The position numbers were made by a program, and so were the translations under genes. From Codonopsis lanceolata (taxonomy: Eukaryota; Streptophyta; Magnoliopsida; Asterales; Campanulaceae), in the NCBI GenBank assembly GCA_013146195.2, contig CM028379.1, forward strand, positions 85,302,156 to 85,366,155: a stretch of DNA of 64,000 nt, given 5' to 3'. Shown here one piece after another: positions 1 through 10,548 of the stretch (position 1 is its first letter; every line of letters starts with the position of its first letter). The notes below the pieces were generated by a model. That model saw nothing but the letters and a program-made list of their open reading frames with translations, ran no database searches and was not told where the DNA came from.

Positions 1-639
1 TCTGCTGGTAGAGGCTAACGGCTGACTTGCTCTAAGCAGAAATTACAACTCTGCCGGTAAACTTCCAGTTAAATCGAAAGCCTGTTTGAAAGAGTTTAAA
101 CAGCGAAAATTGAGAGGCTTAGATTTAGAGAAGTCTTAAGTCGCTGTATACGAATATATGATCAGAACAACAACATACTTAATACTTCTTCAAATGCAGA
201 TTCAAGGAGATCATTAAAGAATAACTTTTCTAAAGATAAATCAATTTATAAAAGCTCATAGAGAGGTAAAGACTGAAAGATAAATTATTTGAAAGAACAT
301 TTGAATTTATTCAAAGATAAATTACATATTATATCAGCCTATATACTCTATGTAAAGTTTCTGTCCTCGTCCTTTCAAGCCTTAATCTTTACTTAATTAT
401 TTGAATACAAATTCTCAGGTAAAGAGGACAATAGGAGATGAGTACGAGAAACTAATATAAGAAGATAATTTTCAAGGTCGTTCATATAAGAAATATCTGA
501 ACGATTGAGTGCAGAGCACTCGGCCTTCCATGATGAGTGATTATTGCATAATCGACAACATTTGTATAGGAATACAAATATGAAGATATGAATGCAATAT
601 CTACAAACATCTCTTCATCTTCTTTGGGCATTATCTAAA
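1..639 (-). other. Degenerate retroelement-like flank, no gene
   Basis: No open frame of note. The stretch has short blocks resembling the sequence after the env-like ORF of the SIRE-type element near 51180-51280 (shared fragments such as an AAACAG/CTGTTT palindromic block and a recurring TCTGCCGGT motif). I read it as the decayed 3' part of a related copia element on the minus strand. The similarity is by eye and patchy. Confidence 0.25.
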
Positions 640-654
640 ATCAATCTTCAGAAC

Positions 655-1038
655 GATCCAAGAGCTTGACCTTTAGCTTTTGGAATGGAGTCCTGAAGCT
701 TGGCTAAAGGCTGAGTTCTTCGAAGAAGGGTGAAGAACTCAAATCAAGAACTGGATTCTTGACCAAGACGTTGATCTCTGTCTTTTGAAGTTTCTGATCT
801 ATCTCTCTCTTCTTCTCCAAGCTTTTTTCCTAGCAATCCACTAAGAGTGTTTTGCTAAGGTCTGGATATGTTCACTGCGATCTTCTGTATAGATCTGAGA
901 TGCATTGGTAAGGATGATCTCGTTGTAGATCTCTTTATTTCTTTGAAGCTCTTGTAGCAGGAGTCTTTGTTTTCGACTTCGCTCACTGTGTCTCTCGTTT
1001 GGGGAAGAGAAAGGATTTCTTATATAGACTGGAGTCAA
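655..1038 (-). pseudogene. Possible remnant of an env-like ORF C-terminus (SIRE-type)
   Basis: Read on the minus strand, a 65-residue frame is rich in Glu, Arg, Gln and Leu (for example KQRLLLQELQRNKEIYNEI) and looks like a coiled coil. After in-frame stops it continues to a segment containing RRTQP. The two env-like ORFs elsewhere in this window (29697-32252 and 51285-53626) also end in a Gln/Glu/Arg-rich helix followed by a conserved RRRTQP segment, so this may be a much older relative. No start, no complete frame. An unrelated chance coiled coil is possible. Confidence 0.3.
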
Positions 1039-1700
1039 TGTGATCGTTGAGAGATGAAGATTGATGTTTCTATCCGTTTAGAGATATGGTTGTTGAAGTC
1101 TATCAGATAGAGATTTTTTGTCCACATGATCTTTGACTGTTTGGATAAAGATTTTGTCCTGTGGATCTTGAAACTGTTGCCTGTCAGACTGTATTGATAA
1201 GTCTCTGAAAAGCAAAGTCCGATGTTTGATGCACTGTCAGGTAGTCTGTTCAATAAAGTAGATTCTTTTGACTTTATCAGTCCACGTTAGTGAGAGAAAG
1301 TCTTGTAGCTTTAACTATGTCATGTTTTATGAAGCTTGGACATATTCGTCTTGATTTGAACTACTTTAGTCTTTTCTTTGTAGCACGTGCAGAATCAGGT
1401 CTGCCGGTAGGATGTTCGGACCAGAGGCGCAAGTCTTCTGTTTCTTGAGAACTGATGTCTGCTGATGAGAACAATCAAACTGTAGCATGTCTGCCGGTGG
1501 TGAGTCTTCAAGATGTTCCGATCTTCTTATTACAGGTCTGCTGATGACGAGTCTCTGAAGACTTTTGACACTACCGCAAGTCTGCCGGTGCTTAGTGATA
1601 GTCCTTTGTCAGCCCAATTTGCCTCCATTAGCCTCTGTTAGCCTGATTTTGCCTTGAATTACTTGACAGACTTAACAAACTTTGTCCAAATAATTTCCAA
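1039..1700. other. Intergenic, repeat-like, no gene
   Basis: Only short frames. The motif TCTGCCGGT recurs at about 1399, 1490 and 1581, and also near position 50, which suggests this stretch belongs to the same old element as 1-1038. From about 1620 the sequence becomes AT-rich and passes into the GTGTCAC-type repeats. Confidence 0.3.
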
Positions 1701-2500
1701 TTTAAAGTGTCACATTTTAGTATTAAATGTTTCACTTTTAGTCTAAAAATTGTCACTTTGCATTTTAAGAAAAAATATAATTTTTTTTACCCTTTGTAGT
1801 GTCAATTTTGATCTTAAAATGTGTCACTTTTGCCTTTAAATATGTCACGTTTGCCTTTAAATATATAATTTAGTGTTTCATCAAATTCCGTTAGGATCTG
1901 TCAAACATCCCAAAATAAATGAGGTTAACGGAAGGTTAACGAAGCTGACAGGGGATGAAATTGCAAGGTTTGAGAGGAAGAATATTTTGGCAGCAAATGT
2001 TAGAACAACAGGGGCACTGAAGCAAAACTAGAAAGATTTTGCCAGCGCATTAATGAATATTTTCGTTAATTGCTCAAGTGTCCTCCCTCTTTCCAAACGT
2101 TGCTTTTAAAGTCCTTTTGTGCTCAGACTTTGAATCTTAGTCCTAAATCAACTTAAATTTTTACAAACTTTATTTTTAATGTAAAATACCACTTTGTGAT
2201 CAAAAGTGACACATTCATGGGTAACAATAACACTTTTCAAGGAAAAAAGTGACACTTTTTAAGTAAAAAATTTAATAATTTTTATTAAAATGTAAAATAA
2301 CACTTTAGGGCCAAAATGACACTTTTAATGTTAAAAGGTGACAAATTAATGCTAAAAATGACATTCTTAAGACCAAGGATGACGATTTTTATTTATAATG
2401 TAAAGTAACACTTTTAGGGTAAAAAGTTACACATTTTATGCTAAAAAGTGATACTTTCACCATTCCTGGTCAAATGTGATTGTCTTCATTTATAATGTAA

Positions 2501-3612
2501 GAGCATCCACAATGGTGGAAATTCTTTCCCAAATTCTTAGCTTGGTCCCACTGCCGCATACAACTTTTAAGAATTTATCTCTCTTAAAAATTATTCTTCA
2601 CAAAGGTTTTGATTCTTCATTCATTCTTACATGACTCTCACTACCACATCATCAACTTTATTGACACTACTTTTTATATTTATACTTTGCAAATAAATAA
2701 ATAAATATGTATATTGTTTTTTAAATAAATTAATTTGTTTATAATTTTTATTAATATATTGCATATTCAAATATGAAATATAAATAAATTAATTCGTTTA
2801 TAATTTTTATTAATATATTGCATATTCAAATATGCAATATAAATAAATTAATTAGTTTATAATTTTTATTAATATATTGCATATTCAAATATGCAATATA
2901 AATAAATTAATCCGTTTATAATTTTTATTAATATATTACATATTCAAATATGCAATATAAATAAATTAATCTGCTTATAATTTTTATTAATATATTGCAT
3001 AACAAATAAATTTTAAAACAAAGGTATTAGATAAAATTTTTCATTAAAATATTACATAAAAACAAAGACCTCAAACAAATAGCAAATATTTCTAACAAAA
3101 AACAATTTTTAAAATAACAAATAAGGAAATTTAGCCATAACAAAGAAAATGGATGCCATCACTAGTTGTCACCGTAACGAGCCCAATTAAAATTGCATAA
3201 AAACATGAATAATTAAAATTATATAAAAACATTACATAATTAAAATTACATGAAAACATTACATAATTCAAAAAAAGAAAGAAAGAAAAAGCCATTTTCA
3301 AAAATCTCAAACGGCTACAATTCAATATTTTCAAAAAATAAAAAAAGAAGCAGATTTTCCCAAATGGCCGACAGCTAGGCCAACCGTGCCAGAGCCCTTC
3401 ACGCCCCTCAGTCGCGCGTGTGCCACACATGCTCCTCCTAGCAGTGCGGTGTCGTTACTCTTCCCGCTGGCGTCTCTCTTTCTCTCTCTTCCCTCCTTGA
3501 ATGATTAATTAGGAATTTTGGGGAGGAATTCTTATTTGAGAATTGTCCACAATGGTGATGAATTCTTAGACAAATTTGAGAATTATTTAAGAATCCACCA
3601 TTGTGGATGCTC
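2501..3612. mobile_element. PIF/Harbinger-like non-autonomous element
   Basis: The 1112-bp element starts GAGCATCCACAATGGTGGA and ends with the reverse complement TCCACCATTGTGGATGCTC. These terminal inverted repeats are about 24-26 bp long, differing by a small indel. They are flanked by TAA at 2498-2500 and TAA at 3613-3615, the 3-bp target duplication typical of PIF/Harbinger (Tourist-type) elements. A second copy of the terminal motif lies inside at about 3545. No transposase frame is present, so it would depend on a helper in trans. It sits inside the GTGACAC repeat block and is younger than it. Confidence 0.75.
2723..3000. repeat. 59-bp tandem repeat, about 4.7 copies
   Basis: Unit starts fall at 2723, 2782, 2841, 2900 and 2959, an exact 59-bp period, with only a few substitutions between copies. 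The last copy is partial. Each full unit contains a near-perfect palindrome, ATTGCATATT-CA-AATATGCAAT (10-bp arms, 2-nt centre). The array lies inside the Harbinger-like element. Confidence 0.9.
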
Positions 3613-3954
3613 TAATTAAAATGACAATTTTCAAAGCAAAAGTGACATATTTAAGGCGTAAAGTAACATATTTAAAACAATAAAAGTGACAATTTTTAAA
3701 GAAAAAAAAATGATAATTTTCATTAAAGATGTAAAGTAACACTTTTAGAGTCAAAAGTGACACATTTAATGATAAAACGTTACACTTTAAATACTAAAAA
3801 GTGACACTCTTTATTTATAAACGTGAGGGATGACGCTGCAATTTCTAAAAGTGGTGGGAGTATAACCTAACCGCCGCTAGAAATTTGCTCCCCAAGTAAT
3901 GTTGCGTCTCCCCAAGTAATGTTGTGTTGCTTGCGTACGCTACCTATAGAAAGC

Positions 3955-3962
3955 CTATAAAA
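3955..3962 (+). promoter_or_regulatory. Possible TATA box
   Basis: TATAAAAT lies 63 bp upstream of the ATG at 4018, a usual plant spacing for a short 5' UTR. It supports the orphan exon that follows but is not proof of transcription. Confidence 0.35.
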
Positions 3963-4017
3963 TGGATTCTGAGAGCCGTCATTACTCTTATTCCTCAATT
4001 AATTCATACTCAATTCA

Positions 4018-4144
4018 ATGGCCGCCGCCGACGACGCCGCCCCCGTCCCTGTCAGTGTCCCCACTCCTCACCCGAAGTCAATTGCTCCTCTCTTTGCTAG
4101 GAGAAACACCAAGCCTGTTATCAAGTTCCTGGAGACCAAAAGAG
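4018..4144 (+). CDS. Possible first exon of an unidentified or truncated gene
   Basis: From the ATG at 4018 a 42-codon frame begins MAAADDAAPVPVSVPTPH, is GC-rich in a very AT-rich neighbourhood, and ends in a plausible splice donor (AAGAG before GTTAGA). The Ala/Pro-rich start and the basic continuation (RRNTKPVIKF) look like real plant protein rather than noise. I do not recognise the family. A possible acceptor near 4230 leads to a stop within five codons, so the rest of the gene seems missing or replaced. It may be a gene fragment left by rearrangement. Confidence 0.3.
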
Positions 4145-4184
4145 GTTAGAGGTTTAGAACCCAATTATGAAAATGAGTAAAATA

Positions 4185-4943
4185 TTTTGAATACAGTTAT
4201 TTGTGATTACTAACATTGGTTTTGTTTGTAATATCTATCAGTTAGGGACCATTGATCGTTTTAAAAGCTGTTGTAGTAGTCTGAAAATTTAAAGAAGTAA
4301 ATAGTAGATTTTAGCATTCTTTTCTAATAAAACGCATAGATTTATCAATTGGTTCTTCATTTTCTTGACATTATGACACATTTTCTTAACTCGTTTCTCT
4401 TAGCTTATTCATGGGTAATAACTAAACATGCTACAGATTTGCTTCATAGTTTGATACTCACTAACAAATCTATCATTATAGTTACAATTTTGTATATACA
4501 TCTAATAATGTCTTTCTCGAACATATATATTTAAGAAATAAAGAAATAAAACTATACTATTTTTTAGTTTCAAATATTTTTTTAGTTTCGAATAAAGTTT
4601 TAGTCTCTTGAGTAAATGTATTTTTGTCATTTTAGAATTTAGAATATATTGGACGATATTTGTAACGATAATGGTAGGAGGAGGAAAATAATAACAAAAT
4701 CAAAATATAAGACGAAATGAATAGAATTCAATAATGTATGACCTAATTTTAAAATATGTATAAGTCAAATGATCAAATTATTATTTAATTATTCAAAGAT
4801 CAACAGGGAGAGAGAGAAAATGGAGCGCATTTGGTTCGCCTGCTGCCAACTGGTTTACATATAATTTTAGGCATTCACCTGGGCAGTGGGCGTGACACTT
4901 GAATTTAAAGAGTCTAGGAATGAAACTTGTACTAAAATGGAAT
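4185..4943. other. AT-rich intergenic, no gene seen
   Basis: Very AT-rich, short frames only, no recognisable element ends. It runs up to the target duplication of the Mutator-like element. Confidence 0.6.
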
Positions 4944-4952
4944 AAAAAGGAG

Positions 4953-5215
4953 GGCATAAATTGCAATTTGGTCACCCTACTTTTCCATTTTTTACAATAA
5001 GGTGACTTTACAATATTTTTTTTCAATTTAATCATTCTACTTGGTTTGGACATTCAATATGTTCACTCAATCCATTTCCGTCCGTTATGTTGGATGAAAA
5101 TGGTTTAAAAGACTAAAATACCCTCTGAACAAAATTAAACTGTTTTGGCTTAATCGCAAATTGGTCACCCTACTTTCACATTTTTGCAATAAGGTAACTT
5201 TCTACAAAAAAAAAA
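4953..5215 (+). repeat. Left long terminal inverted repeat of the Mutator-like element
   Basis: Pairs with about 6600-6841 read in reverse. It contains the terminal block at 4953 and a second inner copy beginning at about 5150 (TTAATCGCAAATTGGTCACC). The two arms have diverged by scattered substitutions and small indels. Confidence 0.75.
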
Positions 5216-5554
5216 AGGAAAAATATCAAAAAGTCTCACTAAAAAATTCACATATACAAAAAGTCTCAAAAATAATTATTCTATCTAAAAAGTTTCAAAG
5301 TTAAATTCTTAATACCAAAAAGTCGAAAACTTAACGCTTCTAATTACATTGTTAGAGTATGATGTTTTATTTAAAAAGAAACTTATTTTTAACTTCAATG
5401 ATTTTAATGATTGCATATTTTATATATGATTAAATAATTATTTGATCCCTGAACTATACCAAAACTTTGCGTTTCGTCCCTTAATTTTTTTTTGTATGCG
5501 TTTGGTCCCTAAATTCGATTTTTTTTGTTAATTCCCCCTTCGTATTCATATCGT

Positions 5555-5861
5555 TACCGTTACTGAATCAAACCATTTATTTTCATTAAAACTCTACATT
5601 TCCATCAAATCCTCTGCGCCCGCCACCACCACCAATCCACCTTCCAACCGCTTCACCCAACCAATCCCACTCTGAATTTGATTAAACCCTACGTCCAATC
5701 TGAATGGCGGCCAATCCTCAAAGCCTGGCTTTGCAGTGCACTCTTAGTCTACTCTCTCTATCAGGTCATCCCCAAAATTGGGTCTTTTTCCGACGAACAC
5801 AACAACATCACCATTAATACTGGGGACTGGCAATTCGCTTGGAAACGAGGCTATTTGCGGT
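5555..5861 (+). pseudogene. Captured exon resembling chloroplast ABC transporter B family member 29
   Basis: The frame includes IKPYVQSEWRPILKAWLCS followed by a hydrophobic stretch and IPKIGSFSD. This matches, from my memory of the family, the segment at the start of the first transmembrane domain of plastid half-size ABCB transporters (ABCB29-like). A His/Pro-rich segment upstream in the same frame resembles a degraded transit peptide, but no proper start codon is visible. The fragment ends at TTGCG before GTAAGA, a good splice donor, so an exon plus the start of its intron seem to have been captured. No ATP-binding domain is present, so it cannot make a working transporter. Nested in the Mutator-like element. 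Confidence 0.5.
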
Positions 5862-6599
5862 AAGAAAGAAGAGAGAGAACTCGTGGCTGGGTTGCTGGCT
5901 AGTAACAGAAAATGAAGGCCGTCGATCGGCAGAGATGAAGAAGCTTGGGAACCGTCTTCACTGGATCTGAAAGAAAGAATGCAGATGGTGGTGTTGACCG
6001 AAGATGAAGAGACGAAAAAAGGGCGAACTAGGAGATGAGAAGGAGCCATCGACGATTGACAGGGATAAAGAAAAAATGGATCTGAGTGAGGAGAGGGCTG
6101 GGGTTGGTGCAGCTTGGAGCCGCTTGACTGGAGACGGAGAAAAGAGAGATGGGGGAGCTATAGCTAGACTGGTAATGGAAGAGGCTCGCCTGGATCTGGG
6201 ACATTGATTTGAGGGAGAGCGAACTGAAAGATGAGAAGGAGCCATCGGATGTGGAGATGTCTGGTTCGGGGGCAGGGGCTGTGTCGTCGACGGAACAGAT
6301 AAAAGTTTCTCTCAACGAACCTGATTGATCCTCCTTGAGCAAGGTTCTATACTGCACTATGTAATCTTTGAATCGTGATTATTTTTTGGGTATTCCTGCA
6401 ATGATGTTTACTGGAAATAGGAACCCACAAACCCATCTTCCTTGCTTGCTATTTCAATTCGATCAGCCCTTTTAAACTCCATTGTTGTTGGTTTAGTTCA
6501 AGAATCGGACGATGAAAACCTAGTGAAGGTTGGTGGCAGATGAATTTTATGAACTGTATATCGATTAACATTGTTGACCCAAATAAAGATGAATATGTA
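5862..6599. other. Interior of the Mutator-like element, unidentified
   Basis: GA-rich sequence with an internal direct repeat: a block reading GATGAGAAGGAGCCATCG occurs near 6035 and again near 6230. Several frames of 60-110 residues overlap on both strands, none with recognisable domains. It may be intron or UTR sequence from the captured gene. Confidence 0.45.
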
Positions 6600-6841
6600 A
6601 TTTTCTAGTTAGAGTCACCTTATTGAAAAAAGTAGGAAAGTAGGGTGACCAATTTGTGATTTAAGCTCAAGGGTATTTTTGGGTTTCTACAATTGTTGTA
6701 AGTTTTCCATCCAAAAAATTAGATGGAGTGAGGAACGTGCTATATGTTGCCAAGTACAATAATTAAATTGAAAAAAAAAATTGTAGAGTTACCATATTGC
6801 AAAAAGTGGGAAAGTAGGGCGACCAAATTGTGATTTAAGCC
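6600..6841 (-). repeat. Right long terminal inverted repeat of the Mutator-like element
   Basis: The reverse complement matches 4953-5215, again with an outer and an inner copy of the block containing GGTCACCCTACTTT. Followed directly by the second copy of the target duplication AAAAAGGAG. Confidence 0.75.
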
Positions 6842-6850
6842 AAAAAGGAG

Positions 6851-7799
6851 TGACCATTATTGCATACTAAATAACCATCCCCTCTCTGAATCAGAGGTAC
6901 TGGCACGAAGAGGAGAAACTGTACATTTCACATGCAATTTCTCATATTCAAGAAATAATAGTTACAATAAGAAGATCAATCCCCCTCTTGGGAGTTTAAT
7001 GTTGTTTTGTGCAGAAGATCAATAACTGCATAGAAAAGAACATCAAATCTTAAATTCAATAAGAAGGATTAGAGTGACAGCAGCTTTCGGATTAGATAAC
7101 TCAGATAGCAGTGATCACTAAAATTGGAACACACACACACATGGCCCAAACCCCTGAAATTATAAAGGTGAATACTTTGAAAGCTTCTTCTAACTCCTCT
7201 TGCAGAAACCAACTTAGCTCTGATAAAAGTGTTAACACTTTTGGAATTTTAATACATGATGAACCAATCTATCTATAGATGTTGATAAATGAAGAAAGAC
7301 TTCATTTTTCATCCTTTCAGTTCTTATGACCCAACTTTTACCTTAGAAACAGAAACAGGATCATCCTTTCAGTGTTTTATTTTTTCATTCACCAATCGAA
7401 ACTAAGAAGTAGAAAATGTAGAGACTCGCGCAAATTTAACAAGTAACAAAATTTGCCATGCCACACATCTGAGCTGCACACCTCATATGCTAGTACTTTC
7501 TGAATCTTAGTTTTCTAATAATCCCAACTTTTGTTACCATTGTGTAATCTAATCATAAGTTTCTTATTAAATTGCAGTCCAGTAACTGTTCATTCCTAGT
7601 CTCTGGAGAGCAACTAAAATCACATAGTATATTACAGCAGATGAATAGATAGCACCAATAACTTGATGAAGACTAGTCAGTTATATATTGCTTACCAAGC
7701 ATCTCCAATTCAAAACATTTGTTCAGGCACGCTAGGCTTAAAATGCTTTCCCACTACAAAATAGAAATTTGGCACATATATGGTCAAAACTATGTTCAC
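6851..7799. other. Intergenic, upstream region of the first cysteine protease gene
   Basis: No coding frame and no recognisable element. A short CA repeat lies at about 7132-7141. The last part should hold the promoter of the gene at 7881, but apart from the TATA box I see no motif I would defend. Confidence 0.6.
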
Positions 7800-7806
7800 T
7801 ATATAA
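7800..7806 (+). promoter_or_regulatory. TATA box of cysteine protease gene 1
   Basis: TATATAA followed by GC, 81 bp before the ATG at 7881. The paralogous gene has the same TATATAAGC block at the matching position (10460-10466, 89 bp before its ATG), so the core promoter was duplicated with the gene. Confidence 0.7.
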
Positions 7807-7880
7807 GCTCTTCACTAACGTTGGAGCCAATGTGCATAAAAACTCTATTCATTTGGTAATTACAACTTCCTCTAGTTACA

Positions 7881-9073
7881 ATGTTTTCAACAAGCCAAAC
7901 TTTTTTCATCTGTTTGGGTTTGGTCTGCATTTTGGCATCTTTTCCTTCTCAAGCAACCTCCCGCACTCTCCTCGAAACATCAATCCCTGATAGGCATGAG
8001 CTATGGATGGCTTATTATGGACGCGTCTACAAAAATGCAGCTGAGAAGGAAGCACGCAACAAAATCTTCAATGACAATGTTGAATACATTGAGTCCTTTA
8101 ACAAGGGTATGAAGAAGCCATATAAACTAGCGGTCAATGAGTATGCTGACCTCACAAATGAAGAGTTCACAACCTCAAGAAACAGATTCAAGAGCCATGT
8201 CTGCTCCCCAACTTCACTTTCTTTCAAGTACGATAATTTGACAGCAGTTCCGTCATCCATGGATTGGAGAAAGAAGGGTGCTGTGACACCCGTCAAGGAC
8301 CAAGGCCAATGTGGTAAGCATGACAACTTTTCAGTAAAAAAAATATTAAATCTGTTTGTCAGGGATAGTTCACATAATGACAAGGCTTATATAAAGAATT
8401 TATCTATCAGATGAAAGTATTCTCTCAATAATTTCAGTAGGCTGCTAGTTTCTGACTTTTGAACCATTACCAAAATATAGGATGTTGCTGGGCATTTTCG
8501 GCAGTGGCAGCAATGGAAGGAATAACCCAACTATCAACTGGAAAGTTAATCTCTTTGTCAGAACAAGAGTTGGTGGACTGTGACACCAGTGGGGAAGACC
8601 AAGGCTGCAATGGCGGTCTCATGGATAACGCCTTTGACTTCATCCTAAAAAATAAAGGCCTCTCTACAGAGACCAACTATCCGTACAAAGGAGTCGACAG
8701 CACTTGTAACACCAACAAAGAAGCCAATCCTGCAGCCAAGATAACTGGGCATGAAGATGTACCTGCCAATAGTGAAAGCGCACTACTGAAAGCTGTTGCC
8801 AGCCAACCAGTCTCTGTCGCCATTGATGCTGGTGGATCGGACTTCCAGTTCTACTCTAGTGGCGTGTTTACAGGAGAGTGCGGTACTGATCTTGACCATG
8901 GGGTTACTGCTGTTGGTTATGGCACGAGTGACGATGGAACCAAGTATTGGCTAGTGAAAAACTCATGGGGAACAACATGGGGGGAAGAAGGGTACATAAG
9001 GATGCAAAGAGATGTTGATGCCAAGGAAGGACTCTGTGGCATTGCAATGCAGGCTTCATACCCAACTGCATAA
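7881..9073 (+). CDS. Papain-family cysteine protease, SAG12/SAG39-like (copy 1)
   Basis: Two exons, 7881-8313 and 8481-9073, split by a 167-bp GT-AG intron that interrupts the Gly codon before the active site. The product is 341 residues, normal for the family. Domains in order: signal peptide (about 1-25); I29 inhibitory prodomain with a perfect ERFNIN pattern (E55, R59, F63, N66, I70, N74); mature C1A peptidase from about residue 124. The catalytic set is complete: oxyanion Gln141, Cys147 in CGCCWAFS, His284 in LDHGVTAVGYG and Asn305 in VKNSWG. The residue before the catalytic Cys is Cys instead of the Ser found in papain. A possible N-glycosylation site (N119) sits just before the mature start. 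There is no C-terminal KDEL and no granulin domain, so it is probably secreted or vacuolar. In the family such proteases act in senescence, cell death and defence. The ATG at 7881 is preferred because it gives a clean signal peptide; upstream ATGs are in other frames. Confidence 0.93.
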
Positions 9074-10256
9074 ACGAAATAAAATTATCAAGAAAGAACA
9101 ATCATTTATGTAAATAATGTGTATTGCTTGATGTAACTTCTTGTCTATGTCCAACTACTTGGGAAATGACATATTGTAATGGGTAAACGCATTTTCATTA
9201 AATATATGGAAATTAATGTTCAATTTCTACAATACTCTGGGAAGTAGAGTATCACAAACAACAGCTTCTACCACACATTTTCATTCAATCCCCCTCCCAC
9301 CCGCCTTTCATGCTGGCATATGAAATTAGGAACAACAATCATTTATGCAAATCGTGAATTTGAAAAAACAAGAGGAGGGGGTGTGGGGTTGGCACAGCCC
9401 AAACAACCTTTTAAAGATAATGCATGTAATGCCTAATGGCTTGTGTGTTGTCTACTACTACCAACAGTTTTGCTTGTTTGCTTTTGTAAGTACTACAGTA
9501 GCCCAGAAAACTTTAGCCTTAATCTTTATAATCTAAGATCTGTTTATATCTTCTTGTCTTACGAGCTCTGTACCAAAGAGCTTGCTCACTTAAGCCACCA
9601 ACTTTGCCAATAAATTCTTGTTCCATCAACAGTAATCACAAGTTTCTAAATTAAGATGATAAGATTAATTCTTAATGAAACAGGTCCTTCTTTACCACAC
9701 ACATATCACCTTCCACCTAATTGAGAAAAGTACTTGGTAAATTGGTAATTATATACTTTCTTGTTAATGCACCCTTGTACCAGAAAAGAATAAATGGGAA
9801 TATTGAGATTAGCCGCATTGTGATCTATTTCCGGCGGAGCAATAGTCTGGTTCATGCAGATACATATACGACTTTTATTATGTCTTTAAGAATCTTCAGG
9901 CACTAAATTGTGAGAAGACTGAATCTGAAAGGATGACTATAGTTGGTATAATTCGGTTAGCTTTCCCAGTTAGAGCACTTGTTTGGGTCTGTTTTTGTAC
10001 TTTCTGAATCATCAACGCCATTTAACAATCATTGTTTCTCTTCCGTTCCGTTCCATGTAATCTAATCTGACAGACAGTTTTCACACCTATATATGGTACT
10101 ACTTTTGTCCCCTTATAATAAGATTTGTACCTTATCCAAAAGGGTATCCAGTCATAATCATAATGCTGTAGGAGAAGCGCAAAGTTGCAAATGGAAAAAT
10201 CTAAAATTACTATACAACAGGTGAATAAAATCAATAACTTAAGTCGAATAATACAG

Positions 10257-10258
<2 letters not shown>
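9074..10258. other. Spacer between the two cysteine protease genes
   Basis: No gene seen. Contains the 3' UTR of copy 1 (an AATAAA at 9078-9083 is very close to the stop, so the true polyadenylation signal may be another) and the upstream region of copy 2. Confidence 0.6.

Positions 10259-10312
<54 letters not shown>
10259..10312. repeat. Compound (TA)n(GA)n microsatellite
   Basis: About 14 TA units followed by about 12 GA units, 240 bp upstream of the second protease gene. Likely length-polymorphic. Confidence 0.95.
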
Positions 10313-10459
10313 ATGAGAATGAATACAAAATAGCAGCTCACTGGAGATTTTATCACTTCTGATTCCCTGATCAAGCATGTCCAAATCGGAACACTTTTTC
10401 AGTCACGTAACTCTTCAATGTTTTCCTATTTTGCACAAGTTTGGCCAAATTCTGTTTGC

Positions 10460-10466
10460 TATATAA
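10460..10466 (+). promoter_or_regulatory. TATA box of cysteine protease gene 2
   Basis: TATATAA followed by GC, 89 bp upstream of the ATG at 10549, matching the position and context of the TATA box of the first copy. Confidence 0.7.
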
Positions 10467-10548
10467 GCCCTTGGCCATTGTTGGACACAATGTGCACAAC
10501 AAGTAAAAAACTCATTTCATTCAGTAAATATAATTTCCAGCAGCTACA

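Larger units (their letters stand above)
1701..3830. repeat. Degenerate GTGTCAC / AAAGTGACAC repeat blocks in opposite orientations
   Basis: At 1701-1870 about six degenerate copies of a unit reading GTGTCACTTTT occur. At about 2200-2480 and again at 3625-3815 at least twelve copies of the complementary form AAAAGTGACACTTTTAATG occur, spaced about 25-45 bp. The right block was split by the Harbinger-like element at 2501-3612. The two arms are complementary in sense, so the locus is a large imperfect inverted repeat built of short degenerate units. The element family is not recognised. Confidence 0.6.
4953..6841. mobile_element. Mutator-like element carrying a gene fragment (Pack-MULE candidate)
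   Basis: The 1889-bp element begins GGCATAAATTGCAATTTGG and ends with the complement of GGCTTAAATCACAATTTGG. It is flanked by a perfect 9-bp direct repeat AAAAAGGAG at 4944-4952 and 6842-6850, the target-site size of Mutator-like elements. The terminal inverted repeats are long (about 250 bp: 4953-5215 and about 6600-6841). In each, the outermost block with GGTCACCCTACTTT is present twice, about 200 bp apart. There is no transposase frame. The interior holds a coding-looking fragment (5555-5861) that resembles a chloroplast ABC transporter exon, which is what defines a Pack-MULE. Confidence 0.78.

Noticed and set aside
3131..3430. 99-residue minus-strand frame rich in Phe and Asn
   Set aside because: Lies inside the non-autonomous Harbinger-like element in simple AT-rich sequence; composition, not homology, explains it.
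10022..10384. 120-residue minus-strand frame over the microsatellite
   Set aside because: Its Leu/Ser and Tyr/Ile runs come from (GA)n and (TA)n; it lies in the upstream region of the second protease gene.
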